NCBI RefSeq assembly: GCF_016808335.1
Contig: NC_053146.1
Span: 8,935,015-8,999,014, forward strand
Direction: 5' to 3'
DNA length: 64,000 nt
DNA from: Panicum virgatum
Lineage: Eukaryota > Streptophyta > Magnoliopsida > Poales > Poaceae
Position numbers and translations under genes: made by a program. The first letter of the stretch is position 1. The number at the start of each line of letters is the position of its first letter. Below are positions 31,439-43,699 of the stretch, piece by piece. Under the pieces are notes generated by a model, which was given only the letters and a program-made list of their open reading frames with translations, made no database searches and was not told the DNA's origin.

Positions 31439-34400
31439 ATGGTGAACACCAGGAGCACCGGTTCCGGTTCTGGCCAGCAGCAGGGTCAGAACAACCAGGG
31501 TACTGGGATCCCGATGCCGCCGCCTTTGACTCCGGAGCAGTACTTCCAGCTCCAGATGCAGATGATGGCTACCCTGAACAACACCGTTCAGGCTCTTCAG
31601 CACGCTCACACTCAGCCTCCGCCTCCTCCACCGCCGCAGCCTCGCGACAGGCGTGCTGAGTTCCTGAGGGGTCACCCGCCGACGTTCTCTCACACGTCCG
31701 ACCCTCTTCAGGCCGACGACTGGCTCCGTGCAGTGGAGCGTCAGCTGGACATCGCCCAGTGCGATGATCGTGAGCGCGTCTTGTACGCAGCAGGACAGCT
31801 GCGAGGGGCAGCTTTGGACTTGTGGGAGTCCCACCCGGTCCATGACCGCGAGTCTCTCACTTGGCTCCAGTTCAGGGAGCGCTTTCGCAGCCACAACGTC
31901 CCCGCGGGCGTTATGAAGATGAAGCAGAAGGAGTTCCTTGCACTGAAGCAGGTAACCTTAAATATAATTATTCAGCGGTTTCTTTTGAGCTAATGCCCCT
32001 TATTCTATCCTTATGAATCTTGAGTTAATCTTCCGATATCTATCTGTCTTTGTGAATTCAGGGGACTATGTCGGTCACGGAGTATCGTGATCGCTTTCTT
32101 CAGCTGGCTCGCTACGCCCCTGCCGAGGTTGCGGATGACCGCAAGAAGCAGGAGCACTTCATGGAGGGTCTTGAGGACTACCTCCAGTACGCGCTGCTTA
32201 ACCTCCGCTTCGACGACTTCAACCATCTGGTTGACAGTGCGCTCAACACTGAGCGTAAGCACTTGGAGATGGAGGACAAGAAGAGGAAGGTTGTCCCCGT
32301 TGCTTCCGGCAGCAACACTCGTCCACGACTCCAGCAGCCCCAGCAGTACCAGCAGCAGTACCGGCCTCCTCAGCAGTACCAGCAGAGGCCACCGCAGCAG
32401 TACCCGCCTCGACAGCAGCAGGCTGGGCAGGGCCAGAGGTTACCGGCACCTCCGGCTCGTGCTGCTCCACCAGCTCCACCGGCACCGCAGGCTCCACGTC
32501 CGGCAGCTCCTACCGGACAGCAGGCTCAGGGACCTCCTCGCACCTACTTTCACTGCGGCCAGCCGGGGCACTACGCCAACGCTTGCCCCCGGAAGGCGCA
32601 GGCGGGACAGCAGGAGCGCCCAGCTCAGCCCAGGGCGCCACTTCAGGGCAGGGTGAACCACGTGACGGCCGAGTCAGCGGCCGAGGCTCCCAACGTGGTT
32701 ATTGGTACGTTCATGGTTAATTCATATCCAGCTACAGTGCTTTTTGATACTGGTGCTACGCATTCCTTCATTACTCAGTCTTTTGTCGAGCATCATGGTA
32801 TTCATACTAGCACATTAAAGAGGTGCCTGTTAGTATCTTCACCGGGAGGACAGTTGAGGTCTCACACTTACTGCCCGAGAGTCAGTGTTTCTTTGAGGGG
32901 AGTAGAGTTCTGTACTGATCTGATGGTGCTAGACACCAAGGGCATTGATGTCATTCTGGGAATGGAGACTCTGGCCAAATGGGGAGTTCGTATAGATTGT
33001 GCTCAGAGGACAGTCTTGTTATCAGCTTCCAGTGGCCAAGAGGTTGTTATCAGTGCAGTAGAGCCTTCTGGATTTCTTCATCAGATGGAGGCTAGACCCA
33101 CGGACGGTATTCGCGTGGTGTCTGAATTCCCGGATGTCTTTCCGGATGATCTGCCAGGTATGCCGCCTGAACGCGCCATTGAGTTTTGTATTGATCTCTT
33201 GCCTGGCACAGCTCCTATTGCAAAGCGGCCCTACCGTATGGCGCCTATAGAGCATGAAGAAGTAAAGAAGACTATTGATGAGTTGCTAGCCAAGGGCTAT
33301 ATCCGTCGCAGCTTCTCTCCTTGGGCTTTTCCATTATTGCTGGTAGATAAGAAGGATGGCTCAAAGAGGATGTGTGTGGATTATCGGGAGCTGAATGCAG
33401 TCACTATCAAGAACAAGCATCCACTGCCCCGTATTGAGGATCTCTTTGATTTGCTTCGAGGTGCTCGTATATTCTCGAAGATTGATCTTCGTTCGGGCTA
33501 TTTTCAGCTGAGGATCCGTCCTGGGGATATTCCGAAGACGGCATTCACCTGCAAGTACGGGCTATATGAGTATACAGTCATGTCCTTCGGCCTAACTAAT
33601 ACCCCGGCTTTCTTCATGCACCTGATGAACATGGTCTTCATGGATTATCTGGATGTCTTCGTGGTGATCTTTATTGATGATATTCTGATCTTCTCCAAGA
33701 CAGAAGAAGAGCATGAGGAGCATCTGAGACTCGTATTGCAGAGACTGAGAGAGCATCAGTTGTATGCCAAGTTCAGCAAGTGCGAGTTCTGGATTGACGA
33801 GGTTCCATTCCTCAGTCATGTTATCTCTCAGGGAGGCATTGCTGTTGATCCGAGCAAGGTGAAGGATGTGCTCGAGTGGGAGACACCGCAGACAGTGAAG
33901 GAAGTCAGGTCTTTCTTGGGCTTAGCAGGATATTATCGGAGGTTCATTGAGAATTTCTCCAAGATAGCGAAGCCTTTGACTTCTTTGCTAGAGAAGAATG
34001 TGGCTTTTGTATGGACTGATGAGCGTCAGATGGCCTTTGATGAGCTGAAGAAAAGGTTGACTACGGCGCCAGTCCTGACTCTGCCAGACCAGACGAAGAG
34101 GTTCACGGTATATTGTGATGCTTCGAAGGATGGTCTTGGGTGTGTTCTGATGCAGGAGGGCAGAGTGATTGCTTATGCTTCACGGCAGTTACGTCGGCAT
34201 GAGCTGAACTATCCTACTCATAATCTTGAGTTAGCCGCAGTTGTGCATGCTCTGAAGATTTGGAGGCATTACTTGTATGGGCAGCGGTGTGATATCTACA
34301 CTGATCACAAGAGCCTCAAGTACATTTTCACGCAGAATGAGCTGAACATGCGGCAGAGGAGATGGCTAGAATTGGTCAAGGATTATGATCTGGAGATTCA

Positions 34401-36009
34401 CTATCATCCGGGCAAGGCCAATGTTGTAGCAGATGCTCTGAGCAGAAGAAGTTATGTCAACATGGCCGTGGCTTTCCAGATGCCTCCAGAGTTATGCGAG
34501 GAGTTCGAGCAGTTGAGTCTGGGTTTCTTGCATCATACCTCCAGTGCAGCTTTTGAGGCAGTACCGACTCTAGAGGCAGAGATCAAGCAGCATCAGAAAG
34601 ATGATGAGAAGCTGCAGGAGATTCGTGAGTTGCTCAAGAAGGGCAAGGCCCCACATTTTAGAGAGGATGATCAGGGTACTTTGTGGTACAAGAACCGGAT
34701 CTGCGTGCCTGATGTGCATGATCTCCGGAAGTTGATTCTGAGTGAGGCCCATGATACAGCTTATTCTATTCATCCGGGCAGCACGAAGATGTATTATGAT
34801 CTGAAGGAACGTTTCTGGTGGTATGGGATGAAGCGTTTAGTGGCAGAGTACGTGGCTATTTGTGACACCTGTCAGCGAGTCAAGGCTGAGCATCAGAGGC
34901 CAGCAGGTCTGTTACAGCCTTTGAAGATTCCAGAGTGGAAATGGGAGGAGATCACGATGGATTTCATAGTTGGATTGCCTCGTACTCAGAAAGGGTACAA
35001 CTCCATTTGGGTAGTAGTGGATCGACTGACGAAAGTTGCTCATTTCATTCCAGTGAACACTACTTACTCCGGTGCTAGACTTGCAGAGTTGTACATCTCT
35101 CGGATTGTCTGCTTGCATGGTGTGCCCAAGAAGATCATATCTGACAGAGGGTCTCAGTTCACTTCTCGTTTCTGGGAGCAGCTCCATGATTCGTTGGATA
35201 CGAAGCTGCGTTTCAGTACGGCTTATCACCCTCAGACAGATGGGCAGACAGAGAGAACCAACCAAGTGTTGGAAGATATGCTGAGAGCTTGTGCCATTCA
35301 GTACGGTACTAGTTGGGATAAGTGCCTGTCTTTTGCTGAGTTCTCATATAACAACAGCTATCAGGCCAGTCTGAAGAAGTCTCCCTTTGAGGCATTGTAT
35401 GGCAGAAAGTGCAGGACTCCTCTCTATTGGGATCAGATTGGCGAGAAGCAGCTCTTCGGTCCTGAGATCATCGATGATGCAGAGCAGATGGTTCAGGCTG
35501 TGCGAGAAAATCTGAGGATTGCACAGAGCAGACAGAAGAGCTATGCAGATGGCAAACGGAGAGACCTGACTTTCAGTGTCGGTGATTATGTGTATCTGAA
35601 GGTGTCTCCGATGAGAGGAATCCGCAGATTTAATGTCAAAGGGAAGTTAGCACCACGATATGTGGGGCCATTCAAGGTGCTAGAGCGGAAAGGCGAAGTT
35701 GCTTATCGCCTGGAGTTACCTCTCAGCCTCTCAAGAGTTCATGATGTTTTCCATATATCTCAGCTGAAGAGATGTCTGCGAGTACCCGAGGAGCAGGCAC
35801 CCCTGGATGGAGTCGATGTCCAGGAGGATCTGACTTATACTGAGCATCCGGTGAAGATTCTGGAGACGTCAGAGAGGGTCACTCGGAACAAGCGCATCAA
35901 GATGTGCAGAGTTCAGTGGAGTCATCACAGTGAAGCTGAGGCTACTTGGGAGCGAGAAGATGAGTTGAAGAAGACATATCCAGATCTCTTTGCTAGCCAG
36001 CCCAGCTAA
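31439..36009 (+). CDS. Tekay gag-pol polyprotein with a gag intron
   Basis: Exons 31439-31951 (171 codons) and 32062-36009 join in phase across a 110-bp GT-AG intron that contains in-frame stops; total about 1486 aa. Order: gag; a Gln/Pro-rich linker; a zinc knuckle (32545-32586); aspartic protease with [10 protein letters not shown] (about 32740); reverse transcriptase with the catalytic motif FIDDI (about 33670); RNase H starting [12 protein letters not shown] (about 34110). Integrase follows, with the HHCC zinc finger (about 34745-34880), the DDE residues ([26 protein letters not shown]) and a GPY-type region. It ends in a chromodomain-like tail ([17 protein letters not shown]) that would direct integration to marked chromatin. 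The first zinc-knuckle Cys is Tyr (codon TAC at 32545-32547), which may weaken RNA packaging. No internal stop or frameshift was seen. Confidence 0.95.
31952..32061 (+). other. Predicted intron inside gag
   Basis: Donor CAG|GTAACC and acceptor AATTCAG|GGG; 110 bp, AT-rich, ending the first frame with a stop if unspliced. Splicing restores one uninterrupted frame. Unspliced RNA would give only a 184-residue gag fragment. Confidence 0.75.
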
Positions 36010-36030
36010 ATCTCGGGGACGAGATTTCTT

Positions 36031-36044
36031 TAAGGGGTAGGGTC
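36031..36044 (+). promoter_or_regulatory. Tekay polypurine tract
   Basis: TAAGGGGTAGGGTC directly before the 3' LTR at 36045, 22 bases after the polyprotein stop. Confidence 0.8.
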
Positions 36045-39000
36045 TGTAACACCCTGATTTAAATTCCAGCATTTATCAATAAATTTAATTGGCTTTATTT
36101 ATTTTCTTAAGGTTTATTGTGTTTAGTTGGCATTTAATCTAATTTTTGTTCCTTAAGTAATTAAAATTTTATCATAGGTCTACTTTTAATGTTGCATTCA
36201 TGCTGGTGCATTTATTTTTACTTGTTTGAGTGTTTGAGTTGAATTCAAATTCAACTTTGAATTCAACTAGTTTGGTTGGGTTTGAATAGGAATTAGAACT
36301 AGAGTTAGAAAGGAAAAGAAATAGAAGAAGAAAAAGGAAAGGAAGCCCAAAACCCAGGAGAACCCCAACCCAACCTGAAGCCAAACTCAACCCAGCCCGG
36401 CCCACTTTTTCCTTTCCCTCCCCGGGCCCGCTCGCGAGCAGCCCAACCCGCTCCCACGCCAAAACCCGCATCGGCCCAGCCTCTCTCCCCGCGGCCCATC
36501 CCTCACCCCGCGTCGCGCCCCGACCCGCCCCGCACGCTGCTCGGCCCAGCTCACGCGCCCGAGCCCAGCAACCGCGCGCGCCGCGTCCGTCTCGCTGACG
36601 CAGTGGCCCTACCGGTCAGCCCCGTCTCCTTCCTCCCGCGTCTCCCGTGCGCCCGTCACGCCGAGATCCCCGGCGGGCGTTCCCTCTGGGGCACGCATGC
36701 CCAGGATTTGCCGCCGCAGCCCTATAAAAGGATCCCCAGCCTCACCCACGCTCCTCCTCCCATCCGCCGCCGCCGCCCGAACCCTAGCCATGCATTCCAA
36801 TCTTCCTCGCCGGCGCAGAAGCTCTGCGCCATCCCGGAGCGCCCTGCAGCACCCACCTCCGCAGCGACCCACCGCCCGACGTCATCACCGCTCGTTCTCG
36901 AGCCTCGGTGAGCACCCCGTTACCTCCCGCTTCCTTTTGCGTTAGACGTCGTGGCCCGTAGCACAGTCCCGCCCGCACCACACCGCTCGCCGGCGACCAC
37001 CACCACCTAGCTCCGCCCGGCGCCATGGCGGAGTCCCTGCAGCACGGCACGTCCCACGCGGCCCTTGTTCGGGTTCGCATTAGCACCCGCATGCACGCAG
37101 ACGCTTCCCGGCCCCCCCGCCTGAGCCCAGCAGAGCGCGAACACTCGTTTGCCGGCGAGCCCCACTGCCCAGCGCCGCCCCTCGCCGTGGCAAGATCCAA
37201 CCAGGCCCCAATCCACCGTTATGTTGCCTCAGGTGAACCACACATGCCGCGCTCGTGCCCCTGGGCTAGATCCCAGGCCAAAACGAGCCCAGGAGAGCCG
37301 GATTTGGGCGTCTCCGGCGAGCCGCCGCCGCGAAATCGCACGCCGGCGGTGTTGCGCCGCCGCCCCTCACGCCAAGCCTGCCCTGGCCACCCGATCAACA
37401 ATCAACGGTCTAGATTAGATCTAGAGCCCCACTAACTCGAGCCGCCAGATCGAGATCTAACGGCCCTAAACCGAAGATACCGGTTCGGCCTGGCGTTTTT
37501 TCTAAAGACCCCCCCAGCTTTCTTAGATTCAACCCGCAGTCCACCTTTATTCAAAAATAATCTCAGTTAGGTCCTGTTTTTATCACTTTAGCCCCTAAGC
37601 TTTCCAGTAATAGAACCCGCCGTCCTGATAGGGTCTTTTTGTGCATCATCCCACGGATCTTTCTGTTATTTACGTTTCAGTCCCTGGTTTTTTGTAGAAA
37701 AGCCCCTGGAACCTCAGTTTTCTTACATTTAAGCCCCTAGAACTTGTTTTTAGCCTAGATTATGCGTCTTAGCTCCGTTTTTAGCGTTCTTTTTGTCCAC
37801 GCGATCGTTGTAACACGTAGAATAGTTGTAGCTTAGTTTTTCTTACTGTTTTTATGTATTGATGTACTGTTCTTTAGCTTTTTGTTAGAGTTTGCTTGTA
37901 TGCTTATTATCGTGCTTTGTTTTGGCCATGTGTTCGTGAGTAGACGTTGATCCATCTGAGGAGCCCCAGTACCAGTACCCGGAGCAGCCGTCTTCCGAGC
38001 ACTTTGAGCAGCAGCCAGAGCAGTACGAGGAAGGCAAGTGTAACATGAACAACCTATCACTTTTAAATACATTTTCATACTGCATTTAATACTGTATGCC
38101 TATAAGGACTTTCCTAGCCACTTTATATCCTTTATATATGCCTTTGGGTTGCATTTTGGTTAGTTGTGCTAGGTTGCTGCGCTATAACACACCTTGGTCC
38201 TTTTTAATTAATTTGATTAATGGTTTACTTGAATTTAATTCTGAGAGTGGCACTCTGTGTGGCTTGAGTGGCTCACTTCTCGTTAAAACTGGTTTTGTTA
38301 GAAACATGGTTTAGGGGGCCAGCACGGTGCTTAGTGCTTGGTTGGCCACTCTCCATAAGGACCGGTTCATAGAGCGACAACCTGGGACAACAGCGCTACC
38401 ACAAGGCTAGAATGGGATAGACTTGGCGTAATAATTAGATCTTTTTGGTTTGGAGTAACTTACCTGCGGGGCAAGAGTAGTAAGCTTCAATGGTCCCTGC
38501 TCCTCCGGCTTGGTCTGTGCTTGGATTGCGCTCCTGTGCTTGTACCCCCGGAGGTGGGCCCCATCGTCGCCGACCTAACTCTCGCGGTTACGCCTTACCA
38601 ACGAGATTCTTTTTAAAGGCCTCGTAGTGAGTCGCTGGCCATCTCACCTAAGGAAGTGTGATGAACAACTGGCGTAGCTCACGACTTGTGGGTAAAGATG
38701 TGCAACCTCTGCAGAGTGTAAAACTAGTATACTAGCCGTGCTCACGGTTATGAGCGGCCCAGATCCTCCTTTTGATTAGTGAAGTTATCTCCTTTCGACG
38801 AGGGAGGTGCTTCTCGGGGTTACCTTGGTGGCTTGGTTTTAGTTTGGTTTCTCAGTAGTTACATGATTAAACTTGACTAATTACTATGTAACTGGGTTAA
38901 TGGTAATTCATCAACTCGTAGTAAATAGCTTTAATAAAATTTTGCCAACACTTAAAAGCTAATGCAATTGAGTCAGCCAGCCTAGAGCCTCATAGTTTGT

Positions 39001-39395
39001 GTTATACTTGTTGAGTACAAGTTGTGTACTCACTCTTGCCTCTTCTCTACTTTTTCCTCTTGGCTACGCTACTGCTGCTCAGTTCCTGCCGACACGAGGG
39101 AGTTCGTCCAGCGCTACCAGGACTACGAGGACTTCTAGGTGCTTCGTCTCCCAGTCGACGTCCCTGTGGCGCCCTGCTTCAGCTTCGGAGAGCTTTATCG
39201 TATTTTGTACTTCGCTTCCGCTGTATCAGACTTTTATGTCATTATTGTAATAAATAACATTCATATTCGCTTTATTATGTCTTTTTACGTGATATGTGCT
39301 TGATATATTGTTCATTCTGTTGTATATACGTGTGACTTGATCCTGGCACGTATATGATTGCTCGGTTTATGTTATTTTATAAACCGGGTGTTACA
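36045..39395 (+). repeat. Tekay 3' LTR
   Basis: 3351 bp, the same length as the 5' LTR, with about 11 substitutions, mostly transitions. The offset between copies is exactly 8528 bp. Confidence 0.95.
36790..39138 (+). other. Three-exon mini-gene in the Tekay 3' LTR (start codon intact)
   Basis: Same exons as in the 5' LTR at +8528: 36790-36907, 37941-38033 and 39083-39138 (TAG). Here the first codon after the TATA box is ATG (36790-36792), giving an 88-89-codon spliced frame with a basic N-terminus and an acidic Gln/Tyr-rich C-terminus. The second intron is of the GC-AG type. No homology is claimed. Whether the ATG or the ACG state is ancestral needs other family members. Confidence 0.45.
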
Positions 39396-39832
39396 TGGGA
39401 GCCCGAAGAAGTTTGTACGTGGCTTGAGCTCCACCATGCCGGGATGGTGAACGGAGACTCTTAGTGAGCGCCCTCGTCTCGGTGACTTGGGAGGTGACAA
39501 GACTCTTAGTGAGTGTCACAACGTGGATTAGGGGTGTGTGCCAACACATCGACACCACCGGAAAAAATCCGGTTGTCTCTTGCCCACTCTTTACTTTCAA
39601 GCACTTACTTTCATGCAATTATTCATGTGCTTGACCTTAGAGATCATAGCTTAGCTCTACCTTGCTTAGTTTCATATCTAGTTGTATCTTCATAAGCTTG
39701 TGTAGTTTGCTTAGCTAGCGGGTTGATGAATTGAGCCTTACTAGTATTGCATAGGTTAAGGTTGCTTTACTTTGTTTTAAAATTTTGAAAAAGGCCCAAT
39801 TCACCCCCCCTCTTGGTCCATCGATCCTTACA

Positions 39833-39847
39833 ATTAGTATTAGAGCC
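39833..39847 (+). promoter_or_regulatory. Copia primer binding site, degenerate
   Basis: ATTAGTATTAGAGCC follows the 5' LTR directly. It resembles the tRNA-Met primer site (ATTGGTATCAGAGCC) with two C/G-to-T/A changes, as expected from methylation-driven decay. Confidence 0.7.
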
Positions 39848-39888
39848 TCGTTGCTCATTTGGATCATTAGGCTTCACCGCCTAGAGCT

Positions 39889-42004
39889 ATGGCCAAGATG
39901 GGAGGTTCGCCGCCTCACTTCGAGGGCAAGAACTTTGCCTATTGGAATGTTCGTATGGCCGCATACCTTGATGCGATTGCCCCCGAAGTGTGGTTGGCAA
40001 CAAAAACCGGGTTCACCGGAACTCCCACCTCGGAGCAATTAAAATGGAATGCTAAGGCTAGAAATGCAATTTTCGAAGCCATTAGTGAGGAAGTCTTTGC
40101 TAGAGTAAATGGCATGGACTTAGCAAGTGATATATGGAAAGAGCTAATTGAAATTCATGAAGGCTCTACAAAAGTTCGTGAACAAAAATATCACTTGTTT
40201 AGAGCTAAGTATGATTCTTTTAAGATGCTAGCTCATGAAAATTGCAATGATATGTATTCTCGCTTGAATGTCATTGTCAAGGACATTAATGCACTTGAAG
40301 TTTCTAAAATTGACAGTGGCTCCATCAACCTGCAAGATTCTCATGCTCCTTCCGAAGCCCAAATACAACATCATCAATGCTATGCTTCAAAAGGAGAATC
40401 TTGATACGATGGAAGTATGAGAGCTTGTGGGCGAAATTCGCACTCATGAAATGGGTATCCTTGGTATGTCCGAAGAGCCAACTACAAGCAAAACAATCAC
40501 TCTCAAAACCAAGACCAACAAGCACCGCAAGCTCAAGATGATCAAGCAAGAATCAAGCTCAAGCAATGAAGAAGAAGATCATCATAAAAGCTCATCCAAT
40601 GAAGAAGATGATGGAGAACTTGCTCTCATGATGAGAAAGTTCACACGCTTGAATGACAAGATCAACAAGAAGGGTTTCAACTTTGACCCTAAAAGAAGAA
40701 TGTTCCGGCCATGGGGAGATGTCAAGAACAAAAATTGCTACAATTATGGAGAAAAAGGTCACATTGCTCCAAATTGCCCCAAGCCGGACAAGAGAAAGAA
40801 GGACAACAAGAGCAAGCATCGCCATGATTCAAGCGATGATGATGAAGATGAGAAGAAGAACAAAAACAAGAAACTCGGGAAGAAGAAGAGCCATGACAAG
40901 AAGACCAAGCTTTTCCCAAAGAAAAAGGGCAACACCAAGAGAAGCTTCTTAGTAGAAAAACAAGAGTGGGTGACCGATGTCTCATCAAGCGAAGAGTCAA
41001 GTGATGAGGAAGAAGATATCGTCACCATCGCCCTCACCAATGAAGAATCATTGCTACCTCCACCTCCCATGTGCCTCATGGCAAAAGGTAAAACAAAGGT
41101 ATGTGAGGTGGATAGTGACAATGATAGTGATGAAGAGCTTGACCCTTATGAGTTCACTAACCTCATTAATGAGTATACATCCGTTATCAAGAGGGAAAAG
41201 GGCAAAGTCAAGATTCTTGAGAGCACTCATGCCAAGTTAGAGCTTACCCACTCCGATTTGCTTGGCAAGTACAATGACTTGCTCAAAAAGCACAATGAGT
41301 CACTTGTACTTGCTAAGCAAGTTGAAGAGAGCCACAAAAAGCTTAAACAAAAGCATAGGGAGTTGGCTCACAAATATCAAGAACTTGAATTTGCCTATGA
41401 AGCAATTGACCCAAGTCTTGAGAACTTTGGCAATGAAACTATTGAAAAAGTCAATGCTTCTACTTCATGTGATGACCTACTCATTAATGCAAATGCCACT
41501 AATATTGTGCCCGAGCTTGCTCCTTCTAGGGAAAATGAATTGATGGATTAAGTGGCAAGCCTCAAGAGTAGTGTGGAGAAACTCTCAAGAGGAGAATACA
41601 TCTACAAGGAAATTCTCTTCAACAATGCTCGTGACTATGGTAAGAGAGGTCTTGGTTCATTTCCGGAGCCAAATCAAGGCACTACTCCTTCTCCGGAGAT
41701 CAAGACTAGCTTCATCAAGGAAGTTGGTTCATATTGCCAACATTGCCAAGTCACCGGGCACCACACTAGGGAGTGCACCTTCCCATCACGTCCTTTCCCT
41801 ACTTTACCTAAGAATTACTCATCAATATTTCAAAATAACCATTTTCTTTTGAGTAAGGTAAAGGGCAAGGTGAAGGCCAAATTCATTGGCAAAATCACTA
41901 AGGAGTCAAAGAAGAAGCTCCCCAAGCAACTTTGGGTCCCAAAAGCTCTTGTCACACATGTGCAAGGCCCAAAGCTTGTTTGGGTTCCAAAAACTCAAAA
42001 GTGA
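39889..42004 (+). pseudogene. Copia gag (SIRE-like), broken
   Basis: The N-terminus (MAKMGGSPPHFEGKNFAYWN) and capsid region are typical of SIRE/Maximus-type Copia gag. A frameshift near 40330, a TGA near 40418 and a TAA at 41549-41551 break it. There are two zinc-knuckle motifs. The first (about 40734-40779) has its second Cys changed to Tyr (CYNYGEKGHIAPNC). The second (about 41732-41777, CQHCQVTGHHTREC) is intact. Lys/Glu-rich and Asp/Glu-rich stretches and a coiled-coil segment (about 41200-41400) lie between them. Confidence 0.85.
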
Positions 42005-42020
42005 ATTCTCATGTGTGTAG

Positions 42021-42281
42021 GTGAACTACAAAGCCGGTGGAAAATATTGGGTACTTGATAGCGGTTGCTCTCAACACATGACCGGCAATGATAGCATGTT
42101 CACCTCTCTTGAAGATCCCGGCGATCATGAACATGTCACCTATGATGATAACTCAAGGGGAAAAGTTTTAGGTTTCGGTAGATTAGCAATCTCTAAAGAT
42201 TTATCTATTTCTAATGTCTTGTTTGTAGAAGCACTTAGTTTTAATTCATTTCTATTGCTCAATTATGTGATCTTGGACTAA
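42021..42281 (+). pseudogene. Copia protease fragment
   Basis: Contains the retropepsin motif LDSGCSQHMTGN, followed by the strand region GKVLGFGRLAIS. The frame shifts near 42260 before the integrase part. Plus strand, continuous with gag upstream and integrase downstream. Confidence 0.8.
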
Positions 42282-42334
42282 CGTGTACCTTTGACAAGAA
42301 TGGTGTTGTAGTAACTCTTGAAGAAGACAAGTCA

Positions 42335-43624
42335 TTGGTATTCACGGGGTTTAGGCATGGCAACATTTACTTAGTGGATTTCTCTTCAAAACAAACAAGT
42401 ACCATGACATGCCTCTTCACCAAGTCGTCTCTTGGGTGGCTTTGGCATAGAAGAATTGCTCATATTGGCATGAGCAACCTCAAGAAAGCCCACAAGAGAG
42501 GGATGATCACCGGCTTGAAGGACGTCACTTTTGACAAGAACAAGCTATGTAAGGCATGTCAAGCCGGGAAGCAAGTTGCAACACATCATCCCATCAAGAC
42601 GATGTTGTCTACCTCCAAGCCGCTCGAGCTACTACACATAGATCTCTTTGGTCCAACTACATACAAGAGCATTGGTGGTAACCTCTATTGCCTAGTAATC
42701 GTTGATGATTTTTCACGTTATACTTGGGTCATGTTTCTAGGCGATAAGGGTGAAACTCCGGAAGTCTTCAAGACATTTGCAAGAAGAGCTCAAATGGAGT
42801 ACAACTCCCCAATTGTGAAGATCCGGAGTGACAACGGCACCGAGTTCAAAAATATGAAGATTAAAGAATGGTGCGATGAAGAGGGCATCAAGCATGAGTT
42901 TTCCGCCACCTACACGCCTCAACAAAATGGAGTGGTGGAAAGAAAGAACAAGACACTCATCACCCTAGCAAGAGCAATGTTGGATGATTATGGCACGTCC
43001 GAGAAGTTTTGGGCGGAAGCAATCAACACGGCATGTCATGCATCCAACCGAGTGTATCCCCACCGACTCCTCAAGAAAACTCCATATGAGCTCATCACCA
43101 GGAAGAAACCAAATATATCCTACTTTCGAGTCTTTGGTTGCAAATGCTTCATTTATAAGAAGAAAAGGCTTGGTAAGTTTGAGAGTAGATGTGATGAAGG
43201 TTTCTTTCTTGGTTATGCATCAAACTCCAAAGCATATAGAGTATTCAATCAAACCTCCGGGTTAGTTGAAGAAACATGTGATGTGGAGTTTGATGAATCT
43301 AATGGCTCCCAAGAGGAGGTTGTTGGCTATGACAATGTAGGTGATGAGGAGATTGATGAAGCTTTGAAGAAGATGTCCATTGGGGATATCAAACCAGAAG
43401 AGGTGCATGAAGGCAATGATCAAGGGGGAGGACCTTCCTCATCTACACCAAGCACCTCCACGGCACCCCAAGTGGATGAAGATCAAGAAAAAGATGATCC
43501 ACAATCTCAAAAAATGTGCCAACGCCAACACCCCAAGTCCAAGAACAAGAAGAGCAAATTGTTCCACCACAAGCACAAGTCACCCATGATCCACCCCAAT
43601 AAGCATCCACGCAAGTACCACTAG
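42335..43624 (+). pseudogene. Copia integrase
   Basis: A 429-codon frame with the GAG-pre-integrase HHCC region (WHRRIAHIGM, CKACQAGK), the catalytic core (HIDLFGP, RSDNGTEFKN, PQQNGVVERKN) and the KKTPYEL and FRVFGCKCF signatures. It ends in the DEEIDEALKKMSIGDI linker typical of SIRE-type elements, followed by a shift and stop at 43624. Most of the domain is intact. Confidence 0.85.
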
Positions 43625-43699
43625 TGAAGCATGGTCGCATCTCCAAGGATCATCCAATTGGTCAAATCATTGGTAGTCCTTCCAAGGGAGTAAGAACTC

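Larger units (their letters stand above)
27517..39395 (+). mobile_element. Complete Tekay/Del-type chromovirus (Ty3/Gypsy)
   Basis: An 11,879-bp element with identical-length LTRs (27517-30867 and 36045-39395), a tRNA-Met primer site, a polypurine tract and an unbroken gag-pol. The perfect target duplication is TGGGA (27512-27516 and 39396-39400), and the empty site is visible at about 51193. Only about 11 differences between the two 3351-bp LTRs could be counted by eye, so the insertion is very recent. It is the youngest and only coding-complete element here and could be autonomous, apart from an altered gag zinc knuckle. Confidence 0.95.
16386..39832 (+). repeat. 5' LTR of the SIRE-like Copia element, split by two insertions
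   Basis: Pieces 16386-16692, 26567/26572-27516 and 39396/39401-39832 add up to about 1684 bp once the LARD, the Tekay element and one copy of each target duplication are removed. The second Copia LTR (49945-51629) is 1685 bp. It starts TGTAAGCATC, ends ATCCTTACA, and follows GCAGC at 16381-16385. A TATA box (CCTATATATACCCC) is near 27224. The middle piece holds several CACCGGTTAAACCGACG-type motifs. The pair differs at about 2% of sites by eye. Confidence 0.9.
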
